Made by a program: the position numbers and the translations under genes
Part shown: in pieces, positions 10,201 through 17,950 of the stretch
Layout: every line of letters begins with the position of its first letter
How positions within the stretch are numbered: the stretch's first letter is position 1
Notes under the pieces: generated by a model
Databases searched by the model: none
Told to the model about the DNA's origin: nothing
Seen by the model: only the letters and a program-made list of their open reading frames with translations
Assembly: GCA_902825775.1 (NCBI GenBank)
Contig: CADECF010000006.1
Span: forward strand, 198,068-262,067
Length of the DNA stretch: 64,000 bases
Source: an uncultured Lysobacteraceae bacterium
GTDB taxonomy: Bacteria; Pseudomonadota; Gammaproteobacteria; Xanthomonadales; Xanthomonadaceae
Reading direction: 5' to 3'

Positions 10201-10476
10201 CGATTCGCCGGGCCGCGAGTACGAACGGATGAATTCGTACTGGCCGGTTTCCATCAATTTCTTTTCGATGCGCTCGGTGACCTGGGTCGACACCTGCTCG
10301 GCGGTCGCCCCCGGCCACAACGTCTGCACCACCATCGCCTTGAAAGTGAAAGGCGGATCTTCGGATTGGCCCAGATGTCGGTACGACCAGGCGCCGATCA
10401 ATCCCAGCACCAGCATCGCGTACAGCACCAGGCTGCGGTTGCTCAGCGCCCACTCGGAGAGATTGAATTTGCGCAT
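7282..10476 (-). CDS. RND family efflux pump, inner-membrane permease
   Basis: 1064 aa, normal for a HAE-1/AcrB-like proton-driven pump, with two repeats each of one transmembrane helix, a large periplasmic loop and a block of five or more helices. The N-terminal helix is LVLYAMLVLGLIGAWSY (residues 16-32). The proton-relay helix 4 motif LGLLVDDAIIAVE lies near residues 396-408. A second helix block near 870-1020 includes PLGLIGVTLFLLMF and MIMRNSVILVDQIEQD. The adaptor gene lies 5 bases upstream in the same direction, so they form one operon under the divergent TetR regulator. TolC at 13249 is the obvious outer-membrane partner. Substrates cannot be told from the sequence. Confidence 0.95.
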   Translation of the reverse strand: MRKFNLSEWALSNRSLVLYAMLVLGLIGAWSYRHLGQSEDPPFTFKAMVVQTLWPGATAEQVSTQVTERIEKKLMETGQYEFIRSYSRPGESQVIFVARDSLKSAQIDPLWYQVRKKIGDIRPTLPEGVVGPFFNDEFGDTFGNIYALTGQGFDYAVLKDYADRLQLELQRVPDVGKVDLIGLQDQKIWIEVSNTKLATLGVPLSAVRQALEQQNAITPSGFFETPGNRVQLRVEGAFDSVEEIRQFPIRAGDRTLRLGDVATITRGFSDPAAPKMRFMGEEAIGIAVAMKDGGDILRLGRTLEQEFERLQETLPAGMQLRKVADQPEAVKESVGEFVRVLAEAVAIVLLVSFFSLGFRTGLVVAVSIPLVLAMTFAVMHYFGIGLHKISLGALVLALGLLVDDAIIAVEMMAIKMEQGFSRLKAASFAYESTAFPMLTGTLVTAAGFLPIATAASSTGEYTRSLFQVVTIALIVSWIAAVLFIPYLGDKMLPDLAHRHEPGPRSLSGRWRALRQRAADRLPRLAFMLAPPPIVGHEHDPYQTAFYRRFRSLLDWCLSHRWWVVGITAAAFVASIMMFRFVPQQFFPDSTRPELMVDMELAEGASLRATEAQAKKLERYLKGHEGIDNYVAYVGTGSPRYYLPLDQQLPAANFAQFVVRADGLESREALRTWLIEKVIPQFPELQLRVTRLENGPPVGYPLQFRVSGEHVERVRAIAQQVAEKVRANPHAANVNLDWDEPSKVVRLRIDQDRARALGISSAEVSSFLSGSLSGLHVSTYREGNELIEMLLRGPDDERARLDLLSSLAIPTASGQSVPLSQIAKLEYAFEEGIVWHRDRLPTVTVRADIIDGTTPPSAVAQIEPTLEGIRDALPEGYLLRTGGTVEDSARGQNSVNAGMPLFLLAVITLLMLQLRSFSRVGLVLLTAPLGLIGVTLFLLMFRVPFGFVAMLGTIALAGMIMRNSVILVDQIEQDIAAGHDRWHAIIDATVRRFRPIVLTALAAVLAMIPLSRSVFYGPMAVAIMGGLIVATALTLLFLPALYAAWFKVKPQEAEASHAPLASPIQ

Positions 10477-10481
10477 GGGAT

Positions 10482-11609
10482 TTACTTCGCCGTAGCGACG
10501 GATTTGACGGGCAGGAGCGGCCTGTTATCGCGATCCACCGGCGTCACGAGCTGGTTCTCGCGCAACAAATGCCCGCCGGCCGAAACCACCATCGCATCGG
10601 CCTTCAACCCGCCGAGCACCGGCACGCTGTCTTCGCCGAAAGCGCCGGTGCGCACCGGCATGGCGTGCACGCGGCGAGTGGCGCGATCCACCACCCACAC
10701 CGTATTGCGGCCATCGGCGCCGCGCTGCAGCGCGGACAAGGGCAATGCCAGCGTCGCCTGCTCATCGCCGCCGGCGACGTAAACGCGTGCGCTCTGGCCG
10801 AGTTCGACCTTGTGCTCGGCATCGCCGCCCAGCGCGACGCGCGCGGCGTAAGTGCGCGCCTGCGGGTCGGCGGCTGGCGAGATTTCGCGGATCGTGCCGG
10901 GCAAACGTTGGCCGGGGGCGTTCCACAATTCGACCAGCACCGGCTGGCCGACCCGGTAACTGCGGATCTGAGATTCGGGCAGAGCGATAGCGACTTCGCG
11001 GCCGTCGTCGCCGGCCAGGGTGAATATCGTCTGCCCGGCCGCCACCACTTGCCCGGCCTCGGCCTGGCGGCTGGCGATCGCGCCGTCGCGCGGCGCGCGC
11101 AGTTGCGAATATTCGGCCTGGTTGCGGGCCACATCCAGATTGGCGCGCGCGGCGCGGGCCTGGCCTGCGGCGGCCTGATAGGAGGCGTTCTGGGCATCGA
11201 GCGCCGAGCGGCTGACCAATTGCTGTTGGGCCAGCGCCTGGTAGCGCGCTTGGTCGGCGCGGGCGCGGCCGAGCTCGGCTTCGGCCGCCGCAAGCTGAGC
11301 TTGCGCGCCCTGGGCTTGCAGACGCAGATCGCCCGGATCGAGCACCGCCAGCAGATCGCCCTTTTTGACCCGGGCGCCGACATCGACATCGCGCCGCACC
11401 AGGTTGCCGCCGACGCGGAACGACAGCGCGCTCTCTTCGCGGGCGCGGATTTCCCCGGCAAAGGCGACGACGTTTGGGGCCGCGTCCCCGGCCCGGGTCA
11501 CCAGCACCGGGCGCGCCGCTTCCTGCGGTTCGCCGCCGCCGTTGCAGGCGGATAAGAGTAAGGTCGCGCTGACCAGCGCTGTCGCTGCAAAGACGTGCCT
11601 GGCGGGCAT
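10482..11609 (-). CDS. RND efflux periplasmic adaptor (membrane fusion) lipoprotein
   Basis: 375 aa. The signal peptide ends in a lipobox, LLLSAC, with the acylated cysteine at residue 22, so it should be an inner-membrane-anchored lipoprotein. It is followed by a barrel-sandwich/lipoyl half-motif (VGARVKKGDLLAVLDPGDL), an alpha-helical hairpin rich in AQAQLAAAEAELGRA-type sequence, and the second lipoyl half (LRAPRDGAIASRQAEAGQVV). This is the standard MFP layout. It bridges the permease at 7282 to a TolC-type channel. It is transcribed divergently from tetR, with 73 bases between the starts, and is probably repressed by it. Confidence 0.94.
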   Translation of the reverse strand: MPARHVFAATALVSATLLLSACNGGGEPQEAARPVLVTRAGDAAPNVVAFAGEIRAREESALSFRVGGNLVRRDVDVGARVKKGDLLAVLDPGDLRLQAQGAQAQLAAAEAELGRARADQARYQALAQQQLVSRSALDAQNASYQAAAGQARAARANLDVARNQAEYSQLRAPRDGAIASRQAEAGQVVAAGQTIFTLAGDDGREVAIALPESQIRSYRVGQPVLVELWNAPGQRLPGTIREISPAADPQARTYAARVALGGDAEHKVELGQSARVYVAGGDEQATLALPLSALQRGADGRNTVWVVDRATRRVHAMPVRTGAFGEDSVPVLGGLKADAMVVSAGGHLLRENQLVTPVDRDNRPLLPVKSVATAK

Positions 11610-11638
11610 AACGGACTCCGACCTATTTATTGCACCGG

Positions 11639-11664
11639 TCGGTATAGTATAAATATAAAACCGA
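11639..11664. promoter_or_regulatory. Candidate TetR operator between tetR and the efflux operon
   Basis: The 73-base divergent gap holds an imperfect palindrome with arms TCGGTAT (11639-11645) and AAACCGA (11658-11664) matching at 6 of 7 positions, around an AT-rich core (AGTATAAATATA) that also looks like overlapping -10 elements. This is where a TetR protein would normally bind to control both directions. No binding evidence is available. Confidence 0.5.
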
Positions 11665-11682
11665 TTAGTCTAGTATTACGTC

Positions 11683-12342
11683 ATGAGCAAGCCAGCCGCC
11701 GCCAGCAATCTCGATACTCGAGCCAAAACCACCAGTCCTGGTCGCCCCAAGGACTTGAACAAACGCGCCGCCATTCTGGAAACGGCGAAGCGCCTGTTCA
11801 CCCTGCAGGGCTTCGACGGCGTCAGCATGGACCAGATCGCCAGCGACGCCGGGGTTTCCAAGCTGACCGTCTACAGCCATTTCGGCGACAAGGACGCGTT
11901 GTTCATGGAAGCGATCCGCGCCAAGTGCGAAGAGCAGATGCCGCCGGACTTGTTCCCCGCGGACCTGAAAGGCCCGCTGCGGGTGCAACTGACCCGGATC
12001 GCGCAGGCCTTCTTCGCCCTGATCACCAGCGACGAGGCGCTGTCGATGCATCGGATGATGCTGACCCAGTCCAGCGACGTTCGCGTCCGCCAGATGTTCT
12101 GGCAGGCCGGGCCGCAGCGCGTACAGGAAGCGTTCAACGAATTCCTGCAGGCGCGCGTCGCCGCCGGCGAGCTGGTGGTGCCCGACATCGCCCGCGCGCC
12201 GTCGCAGTTCTTCTGCCTGCTGAAAGGCGAGTTGCATATGCGCATGGTCAGCGGTCTTTGCAGCGCCCCCACCCAACGCGAAGTCGATGCGCATATCGAT
12301 GCCACCGTCGACCTGTTCCTGCGCGCCCATGAGCCGCGCTGA
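11683..12342 (+). CDS. TetR family transcriptional repressor of the adjacent RND pump
   Basis: 219 aa from ATG 11683. After a disordered N-terminal ~25 residues comes the TetR DNA-binding domain: helix AAILETAKRLFTLQGFDG, then the helix-turn-helix VSMDQIASDAGVSKLTVYSHF followed by GDKDALF. The C-terminal ~150 residues would be the ligand-binding and dimerisation domain, with a TetR_C-like MHRMMLTQSSDVRVRQMFWQAG segment. Divergence from the adaptor gene across a 73-base operator-like gap makes it the local repressor of the pump. No strong Shine-Dalgarno is visible, so translation may be weak or leaderless-like. Confidence 0.92.
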   Translation: MSKPAAASNLDTRAKTTSPGRPKDLNKRAAILETAKRLFTLQGFDGVSMDQIASDAGVSKLTVYSHFGDKDALFMEAIRAKCEEQMPPDLFPADLKGPLRVQLTRIAQAFFALITSDEALSMHRMMLTQSSDVRVRQMFWQAGPQRVQEAFNEFLQARVAAGELVVPDIARAPSQFFCLLKGELHMRMVSGLCSAPTQREVDAHIDATVDLFLRAHEPR

Positions 12343-12527
12343 GCCGGTGTCCGCCGCCGCATCGCGGACGTCCGCGGTCGCGATGACAGTTGTCATCGCT
12401 ACAAGAGTCTCGGTTACTTCCGGCACTCAGAGCCCCCTGCGGTGTGGGCGATCCTGTTTCCCGCACTTTCCCCACCCTGCCGCCAGAGACCGGTAAAATC
12501 GCGGGCCGACCGCACCAGGCACAGAGC

Positions 12528-13184
12528 ATGACGATCGATTACGCCAAAGTCCGCGAAAACATGGTCGAACAGCAGGTGCGCCCCTGGGACGTGCTGGATA
12601 CGCGCGTGCTGGAAGCCCTGGGCGCCGTGCCGCGCGATGCGTTCGTGCCCGATGCGTACCGCACGCTGGCCTACGCCGACCTGGAATTGCCGATCGGCCA
12701 CGGCCAATCGATGATGAAGCCGGTGGTCGAGGGACGCATGCTGCAGGGTTTGGAACTGGACGCGGGCGACGAAGTGCTGGAGATCGGCACCGGCACCGGT
12801 TTCGTGACCGCCTGCCTGGGTTATCTGGCACGCGATGTGCATAGTCTGGAAATAGTGCCGGAACTCGCGGCCGCGGCGAGCGCGCGTTTGGCGCAGCGCG
12901 GTTACGACAATAACGTACGCATCGAAACCGCCGATGCGCTGGCCTGGGACACGGCGCGCCGCTTCGACGCGATCTGCGTCACGGCCGCCGTCGATACGGT
13001 GCCGGCGCGCTTCGTCGAATGGCTGCGTCCCGGCGGACGCCTGTTCGTGGTCCGCGGCCGCGCGCCGGTGATGGAAGCGATTTGTTTGCGCAACGAAGTC
13101 AACGCTCCGCGCATCGAGTCGTTATTCGAAACCGAATTGCAGTATCTCGCCGGCGCCGCGCCGGCACCCGAATTCCACTTGTGA
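12528..13184 (+). CDS. pcm: Protein-L-isoaspartate O-methyltransferase-like protein
   Basis: 218 aa from ATG 12528. The in-frame ATG at 12390 adds 46 unrelated residues and is rejected. The PCMT fold is clear: MVEQQVRPWDVLD and VPRDAFVPDAYRTLAYAD at the N-terminus, the SAM-binding motif VLEIGTGTGFVTACLG near residue 84, SLEIVPELAAAA and a LRPGGRLFVVRG post-motif. These enzymes methylate abnormal isoaspartyl residues for repair. This short form, directly upstream of tolC (64 bases), is typical of xanthomonads, where I recall no demonstrated function, so a different methyl acceptor is possible. Confidence 0.87.
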   Translation: MTIDYAKVRENMVEQQVRPWDVLDTRVLEALGAVPRDAFVPDAYRTLAYADLELPIGHGQSMMKPVVEGRMLQGLELDAGDEVLEIGTGTGFVTACLGYLARDVHSLEIVPELAAAASARLAQRGYDNNVRIETADALAWDTARRFDAICVTAAVDTVPARFVEWLRPGGRLFVVRGRAPVMEAICLRNEVNAPRIESLFETELQYLAGAAPAPEFHL

Positions 13185-13248
13185 TCGATTAAGAACCCGC
13201 CCGCGCACCGAAGCGCGGACTGCCAATAAAAACCAAGGACCTCCCCGC

Positions 13249-14649
13249 ATGAGTCGCCGTCCGCTGTTTTTCGCCCTCGCCCTGGCCCTGCTGCCCGCCA
13301 GCGCTTTCGCCGAAGACCTGTTGCAGACCTATGAGCTGGCCCGCACCGGCGATCCGCAATTGTCCGCCGCCGAAGCCGACCGTCGCGCGGTCAAGGAAGG
13401 CGCCGTGCAGGCGCGCGGCGCGATGCTGCCGCAGATCGACGCCAGCGCTACGTTCAACCGCCAGCGCAACTACAGCGACAGCCCGGTGCAGATCGACCCC
13501 GACACCGGCTCGATCTCGGGCGGCAACCGCCGCACCGAAACCTCCAGCCGAAGCACCGGGGTCAACGTCGACCAGATGATCTTCGACTTCGGCAATTTCG
13601 CGCGCCTCAAAAGCCAGAAGGCGCTCAGCAAGGGCGCCGACTTCTCGCTGGAAAGCGCCGGCGACGCTCTGATCACGCGCACTTCGCAAGCCTATTTCAA
13701 CGTGCTGGTCGCGATCGAAACGCTGGCCGCGGCCGAAGCGCAGGAAACCGCGCTGAAGAAGCAATTCGATTTCGCCGACAAGCGCTTGGAAGTGGGTCTG
13801 GCGCCGATCACGGACGTGCACGAGGCGCGCGCGCAGTACGACAGCGCCCGCGCCAATACCATCGTTCGCCGCAACGAGCTCGAGGACACCTACCAGGCGC
13901 TGACCGAGATCACCGGGCAGCCGGTACGCAACCTCAAGGGCCTGCCGGAGGATTACAAGCCGGAACTGCCGCCGGAGCAGACCGTCGAGAGCTGGGTCGA
14001 AAGCGCGGTCAAGAACAATCCCGCGCTGGCGGCTACCCAATACCAGGTGGATTCGGCGGCCGCCGATGTGCAAACGGCGCGCGCCGGCCACCTGCCGCGC
14101 CTTTATCTGAGCGGCAGCTACAACGACAATACCAATTGGGGCGACGTCACGTTCGGCGGGACGCGGTTTCCGTTCACCGACGATCACGGGTACGGTCCCT
14201 CGGTAGGCCTGACGCTTTCGGTGCCGATCTTTTCCGGCGGCATAACGCAGTCGCAAGTGCGTGCGGCCATCGCACGCCGCGACGCCGCGCAAAACCGGCT
14301 GGAACAGCAGAAGCGCGCGCTCGAGCGCAGCACGCGCAGCGCTTACCAGGCGCTGATCGCGGGCGTGAGCGAAGTCGAAGCGCGGCGCTTGGCGGTCGTG
14401 TCGGCGAAGGCCGCGTACGAAGCTTCGCAGGTCGGCCTGGAAGTGGGCACCCGCACCGTGATCGACGTGCTGATCAACCAGCAGAACCTGTTCAACGCGC
14501 AGCAGCTGTACGCGCAGGCCAAGTACGGCTTCCTGCAGAACCGTCTGTTGTTGGACCAGTCCGCCGGCACGCTGGACATCGACGACGTGCAGGAAGTGAA
14601 CCGCCTGCTGACCGTTAACGCCGAAGCGCAGTTGCAGCCGACGCAATAA
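13249..14649 (+). CDS. tolC: TolC family outer-membrane efflux channel
   Basis: 466 aa with a clean signal peptide (residues 1-21, ending ASAFA before EDLLQTYELA). TolC-type repeats are visible: DLLQTYELARTGDPQL at the N-terminus and the paired QALEQQ/YxxLI-like helical segments, with two outer-membrane beta motifs (YLSGSYNDN, SVGLTLSVPIFSGG). A trimer would form the outer-membrane exit duct for the RND pump at 7282-11609 and probably for other pumps and type I exporters. It lies 64 bases after pcm in the same direction and ends at a strong intrinsic terminator (14712-14745). Confidence 0.95.
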   Translation: MSRRPLFFALALALLPASAFAEDLLQTYELARTGDPQLSAAEADRRAVKEGAVQARGAMLPQIDASATFNRQRNYSDSPVQIDPDTGSISGGNRRTETSSRSTGVNVDQMIFDFGNFARLKSQKALSKGADFSLESAGDALITRTSQAYFNVLVAIETLAAAEAQETALKKQFDFADKRLEVGLAPITDVHEARAQYDSARANTIVRRNELEDTYQALTEITGQPVRNLKGLPEDYKPELPPEQTVESWVESAVKNNPALAATQYQVDSAAADVQTARAGHLPRLYLSGSYNDNTNWGDVTFGGTRFPFTDDHGYGPSVGLTLSVPIFSGGITQSQVRAAIARRDAAQNRLEQQKRALERSTRSAYQALIAGVSEVEARRLAVVSAKAAYEASQVGLEVGTRTVIDVLINQQNLFNAQQLYAQAKYGFLQNRLLLDQSAGTLDIDDVQEVNRLLTVNAEAQLQPTQ

Positions 14650-14711
14650 CCCATCGCGCATTCCGGGCTATGCCGCAGGCCGCGCCCGCGAAAAACCCGA
14701 TAGATCCATAC

Positions 14712-14745
14712 ACGATCCCGGCGCAAGCCGGGATCGTCGTTTTTT
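14712..14745 (+). terminator. Rho-independent terminator after tolC
   Basis: Perfect 11-base stem (ACGATCCCGGC / GCCGGGATCGT) closed by a GCAA tetraloop, followed by CG and a run of six T. It starts 62 bases after the tolC stop and is oriented to end the pcm-tolC transcript. Confidence 0.9.
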
Positions 14746-15565
14746 CGCCTTGTAGAGTGGGGCTTGCTCCGCTGCCCTTGCTTCTAAACCGTCATCCCAG
14801 CGGACGCTGGGACCCATTTGCTCTTGCTCCTAAAGCCGTCATCCCAGCGAAAGCTGGGACCCATATTGCTTTTGCCCGTCGCCCGTCATCCAGACGCACG
14901 CCGGAATCCACGCCCGACGTGGCCGGTGAACGGCGCAGCGACTCGCGCCATGGAAAAAAGCTTCCGCGCTGCGCGCGGGTCACTTTCTTTGTTGGCCCAA
15001 AGAAAGTAACCCAAGAAAGGGCCCGAAGCTTATGTGATTCGCATCAGCTGAAAGTTTGTTAGCGCTCATGCTCTCGTCGCGGTTGACCTTCTTACGCAGG
15101 CATTAGATTTTGATTCGCCGCATCTGCAATGACGTGGCTTTTGCGGAATTCGCTAAGGCACAGTTCTTGTAGATCGCATCGAATCTAATATCGAAGCGAC
15201 GGAGGAATCCCGAGAGCCGGCGAGCGGCGGCCAAGAACACCGGGTTGCCTATCGCCGCCATCTCTTCCAAAGGCCCTTTTTCTTTGGTTACTTTTCTTTT
15301 TGGGCCGTACAAAAAGAAAGCATGCCCTGAGCTTGTCGAAGGGTAACCCGGCCGCGGTTTTAGCGGATGGAACCCCGAACGAAGTGAGGCAGATCACCAC
15401 AGACCACCAGCAAAGAGCAGCGGGGCAAGCCCCGCTCTACAAAGAGCGAAGCAAAGTCACTGGATGACATGCCGCTCCTGCGGCATGCCCTTCGGGCCAT
15501 CCGCTGCGCGGATGTTCGCTCCGGCATCCTGCCTCCGCAGTCCCGCCTTCGCGGGGATGACGGGT
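14746..15565. other. Gene-free stretch of about 820 bases filled with repeats
   Basis: No supported gene. It contains a family B palindrome (about 14753-14776), two family C arms (14790-14880), the + copy of the ~300-base repeat (14940-15272), a CTTTTTGGG/AAAGAAAGC-rich block (about 15278-15330), another family B palindrome (about 15417-15442) and a final family C-like arm (about 15535-15562) reaching the end of waaA. Confidence 0.75.
14940..15272 (+). repeat. Long dispersed intergenic repeat, copy 2
   Basis: Begins ACTCGCGCCATGGAAAAAAG and runs through GCGCGCGGGTCACTTTCTTT, AACCCAAGAAAGGGCCCGAAG, GTTGACCTTCTTACGCAGGC and ATTAGATTTTGATTCG to a CCAAGAACACCGGGTTGC end. It aligns over nearly its whole length with 27328-27652. 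The embedded short frame beginning MEKSFRAARGSLSLLAQRK is probably not a gene. Confidence 0.8.
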
Positions 15566-16879
15566 TCAGGGGCTTTCAACCGCGGTTACCGCCGGCAACT
15601 GCGGCTCGATCAACGCCATCGTCCGCGCAAGCGCGCCGCGCCCTTGCGCGACCAGCGCCAAGCCGGCATTGCCCATCGCGATACGCGCCTGGCCATCGGC
15701 GAGCAGCGTCTCCAATGCCGGGCAGAGTTCTTCGGCGCCGGCGATGATCCGCAGCGCGCCCGCCTGTTCCAGGTGCGAAGCGATCTCCGCGAAATTGTGC
15801 AAGTGCGGGCCGGTAACGATGGCCTTGCCCAACGCCGCCGGCTCGAGCAGATTGTGCCCGCCGATCGGTTGCAGACTGCCGCCGACGAAAGCGGCGTCGG
15901 CGCAGGCGTAGAAATCGGCGAGCTCGCCCAGCGTGTCGATCACGAATACCGCATCGCCCGCGCGCGGCCAGCGATCCTTGCTTCGCAATGCCACCTGCAG
16001 GCCTTCGCCGCGCGCCAATTCGGCCACCGGCCGGAACCGTTCCGGATGCCGCGGCGCCCACAACAACAATAGATCCGGCCAGCGCTTGCGCAGGCAGCGA
16101 TGCGCGGCGATCACCGCGGCCTCTTCGCCATCGTGCGTGCTGGCCGCGATCCATACCGGCCGCGCTACGCCCAGGCTGTCCTGGAATTGCGCCAGGAAAG
16201 CGGCCGCGCCGGCCGGCACGGCGACGTCGTACTTGAGATTCCCGGTGACCACCACCCGTTCGCGCAGCGCGCCGAGCGCGATGAAGCGTTCGCCATCCGC
16301 GGCCGATTGCGCCGCTACCCGCGTCACGCTGCGCAGCGCGCGCCCGATCAGCGGGCGCAATACCCGATAGCCGCGCATCGAGCGTTCCGACAGGCGCGCA
16401 TTGAGTACGTACGACGGGATGTCGCGGTCGCGGCAGCCGAACAGCAGATTCGGCCACAGTTCGGTTTCCAGGATCAGCGCGATCCTGGGCCGGAAATGGT
16501 CGAGGAAACGGCCGACCGCACCGGGCAGGTCGTAAGGCAGATACACGTGCTCGACCGCATCCAGCCACAGTGAGCGGGCGCGCGCCGAGCCGGTGGGCGT
16601 GATCGTGGTGACCACCAGCCGCAGGTCCGGCCGCGCGCGGCGCAGGGCATCGACCAGCGGTGCCGCGGCATTGACTTCGCCCACCGACACCGCATGCAGC
16701 CAGATCGTGGCGGCATCACGGCGCGGCGAGTAGGCGGCGTAACGCTCGTTCCAGCGCTGGAAGTATTCGCGGTGGCGGAAACCGCGCCAGATCAGGTGGT
16801 ACAGCGTGACCGGCGCCAACAGGTACAGGGTCGCCGAGTACAGGGCGCGCAGAATTCGTTCGATCGGGTCACCCTGCAT
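15566..16879 (-). CDS. waaA: 3-deoxy-D-manno-octulosonic acid (Kdo) transferase
   Basis: 437 aa from ATG 16879-16877 (MQGDPIERILRALYSA); the ATG at 16960 would overlap the divergent gene and lacks family similarity. WaaA transfers Kdo from CMP-Kdo to lipid A precursor at the cytoplasmic face. The single N-terminal anchor (LYSATLYLLAPVTLYHLIW), IWLHAVSVGEVNAA with its conserved glutamate near residue 59, ILETELWPNLL, NARLSERS, TGNLKYD and the C-terminal VGGSLQPIGGHNLLEPAALGK are all GT30 hallmarks. It is divergent from the acyltransferase gene, with 50 bases between the starts, which would also modify lipid A. Confidence 0.95.
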   Translation of the reverse strand: MQGDPIERILRALYSATLYLLAPVTLYHLIWRGFRHREYFQRWNERYAAYSPRRDAATIWLHAVSVGEVNAAAPLVDALRRARPDLRLVVTTITPTGSARARSLWLDAVEHVYLPYDLPGAVGRFLDHFRPRIALILETELWPNLLFGCRDRDIPSYVLNARLSERSMRGYRVLRPLIGRALRSVTRVAAQSAADGERFIALGALRERVVVTGNLKYDVAVPAGAAAFLAQFQDSLGVARPVWIAASTHDGEEAAVIAAHRCLRKRWPDLLLLWAPRHPERFRPVAELARGEGLQVALRSKDRWPRAGDAVFVIDTLGELADFYACADAAFVGGSLQPIGGHNLLEPAALGKAIVTGPHLHNFAEIASHLEQAGALRIIAGAEELCPALETLLADGQARIAMGNAGLALVAQGRGALARTMALIEPQLPAVTAVESP

Positions 16880-16929
16880 ACCGACACAGCATAGCGAAGC
16901 GGCGCGCTTTGTTGGCCTAAAATCGACGC

Positions 16930-17844
16930 ATGTCCTCGAACTCGCCCGCCGGGCCTCCACCTTTGTCGCTCCGCCACTGGCCGATGTGGCTGGTCCTGGG
17001 CGCGATCTGGCTGGCGGCGCGCATCTACTGGCCGCTGCAACGCAGCCTCGGCCGCGCGCTCGGCGAAGTCATGTTGCGCTTGCTGCCGGACCGGCGCGAG
17101 GCGGCCCGGACCAACCTGGCCCTATGCCTGCCGGAGTTGTCCGAAGCCGCGCGCGAAACGCTGTTGCGGCAGAGTTTCGACGACCTGGGCATCGGCTTGT
17201 TCGAATTCGCGCGCGCCTGGTGGGGTTCGATCGCTACGCTGCGACGTGACGTGCAGATCGAAGGCCTGGAGAAGTTGGCCGCGCTGCAGGCGCAGGGCCG
17301 CGGCGTGCTGCTGATCTCCGGCCACTTCATGACCCTGGAAACCTGCGGCCGCCTGCTCTGCGATCACGTCACCCTGGCCGGCATGTACCGGCGGCACCGC
17401 AATCCGGTCTTCGAATGGGCGGTCAAGCGCGGCCGGCTGCGCTACGCCAGCGCGATGTTCGCCAACGACGAACTGCGCGCCGCGGTGCGCCATCTCAAGC
17501 GCGGCGGTTTCCTGTGGTACGCGCCGGACCAGGACATGCGGGGCAAGGAAACCGTGTTCGCGCCTTTCTTCGGCATACCCGCCTCGACCATCACCGCCAC
17601 TCACCAACTGGCGCGGCTGACCGGCTGCGCGGTGGTGCCGTTCTTCCACCGCCGCGAAGGCGGCCGCTATCTGTTGCGCGTCGGCGATCCGCTACCCGAT
17701 TTTCCGACCACGGACGTGGTCGCCGACAGCGCACGGGTCAATAGCGCGATCGAGCAGATGGTGCGTCAGGCGCCATCGCAATACCTGTGGATCCATCGCC
17801 GCTTCAAGCGGCTGCCCGATGGCCGGCCTTCCGTCTATTCGTAA
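16930..17844 (+). CDS. LpxL/HtrB-type lipid A biosynthesis acyltransferase
   Basis: 304 aa. One N-terminal hydrophobic helix (WPMWLVLGAIWLAARIYW, residues 17-34) anchors it to the inner membrane. The catalytic HX4(D/E) motif is ISGHFMTLE near residue 134, and a YRRHRNP segment and DQDMRGKETVFAPFFGIPAST follow in the usual order. The enzyme adds a secondary acyl chain to Kdo2-lipid IVA. It sits back to back with waaA, whose product is its substrate. Whether it is LpxL-, LpxM- or LpxP-like is not resolved. A family A palindrome follows 11 bases after the stop. Confidence 0.92.
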   Translation: MSSNSPAGPPPLSLRHWPMWLVLGAIWLAARIYWPLQRSLGRALGEVMLRLLPDRREAARTNLALCLPELSEAARETLLRQSFDDLGIGLFEFARAWWGSIATLRRDVQIEGLEKLAALQAQGRGVLLISGHFMTLETCGRLLCDHVTLAGMYRRHRNPVFEWAVKRGRLRYASAMFANDELRAAVRHLKRGGFLWYAPDQDMRGKETVFAPFFGIPASTITATHQLARLTGCAVVPFFHRREGGRYLLRVGDPLPDFPTTDVVADSARVNSAIEQMVRQAPSQYLWIHRRFKRLPDGRPSVYS

Positions 17845-17855
17845 CTGCCCGCCGT

Positions 17856-17936
17856 TGTGGGAGCGGCTTCAGCCGCGAGCTTTTTTTGCCGGACCGCCGC
17901 GACCTCGAAGCGCTCGCGGCTGAAGCCGCTCCCACA
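17856..17936. repeat. Palindromic repeat, family A
   Basis: Near-perfect inverted repeat, TGTGGGAGCGGCTTCAGCCG on the left and CGGCTGAAGCCGCTCCCACA on the right. It lies between the convergent acyltransferase and glycosyltransferase genes, with only 14 bases from its end to the second stop. Confidence 0.9.
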
Positions 17937-17950
17937 AACGAAGGCGGGCG

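Noticed and set aside
8152-10782. 876-codon open frame on the + strand
   Set aside because: It lies antisense to the RND permease and adaptor, is rich in Arg/His/Gln with no fold signature, and is a side effect of high-GC codon use in the real genes.
14941-15009. Short ORF beginning MEKSFRAARGSLSLLAQRK, repeated at 27339 and (variant) near 7120
   Set aside because: It recurs because the ~300-base DNA repeat recurs. There is no convincing ribosome-binding site, and the reading frame beyond the shared block differs between copies.
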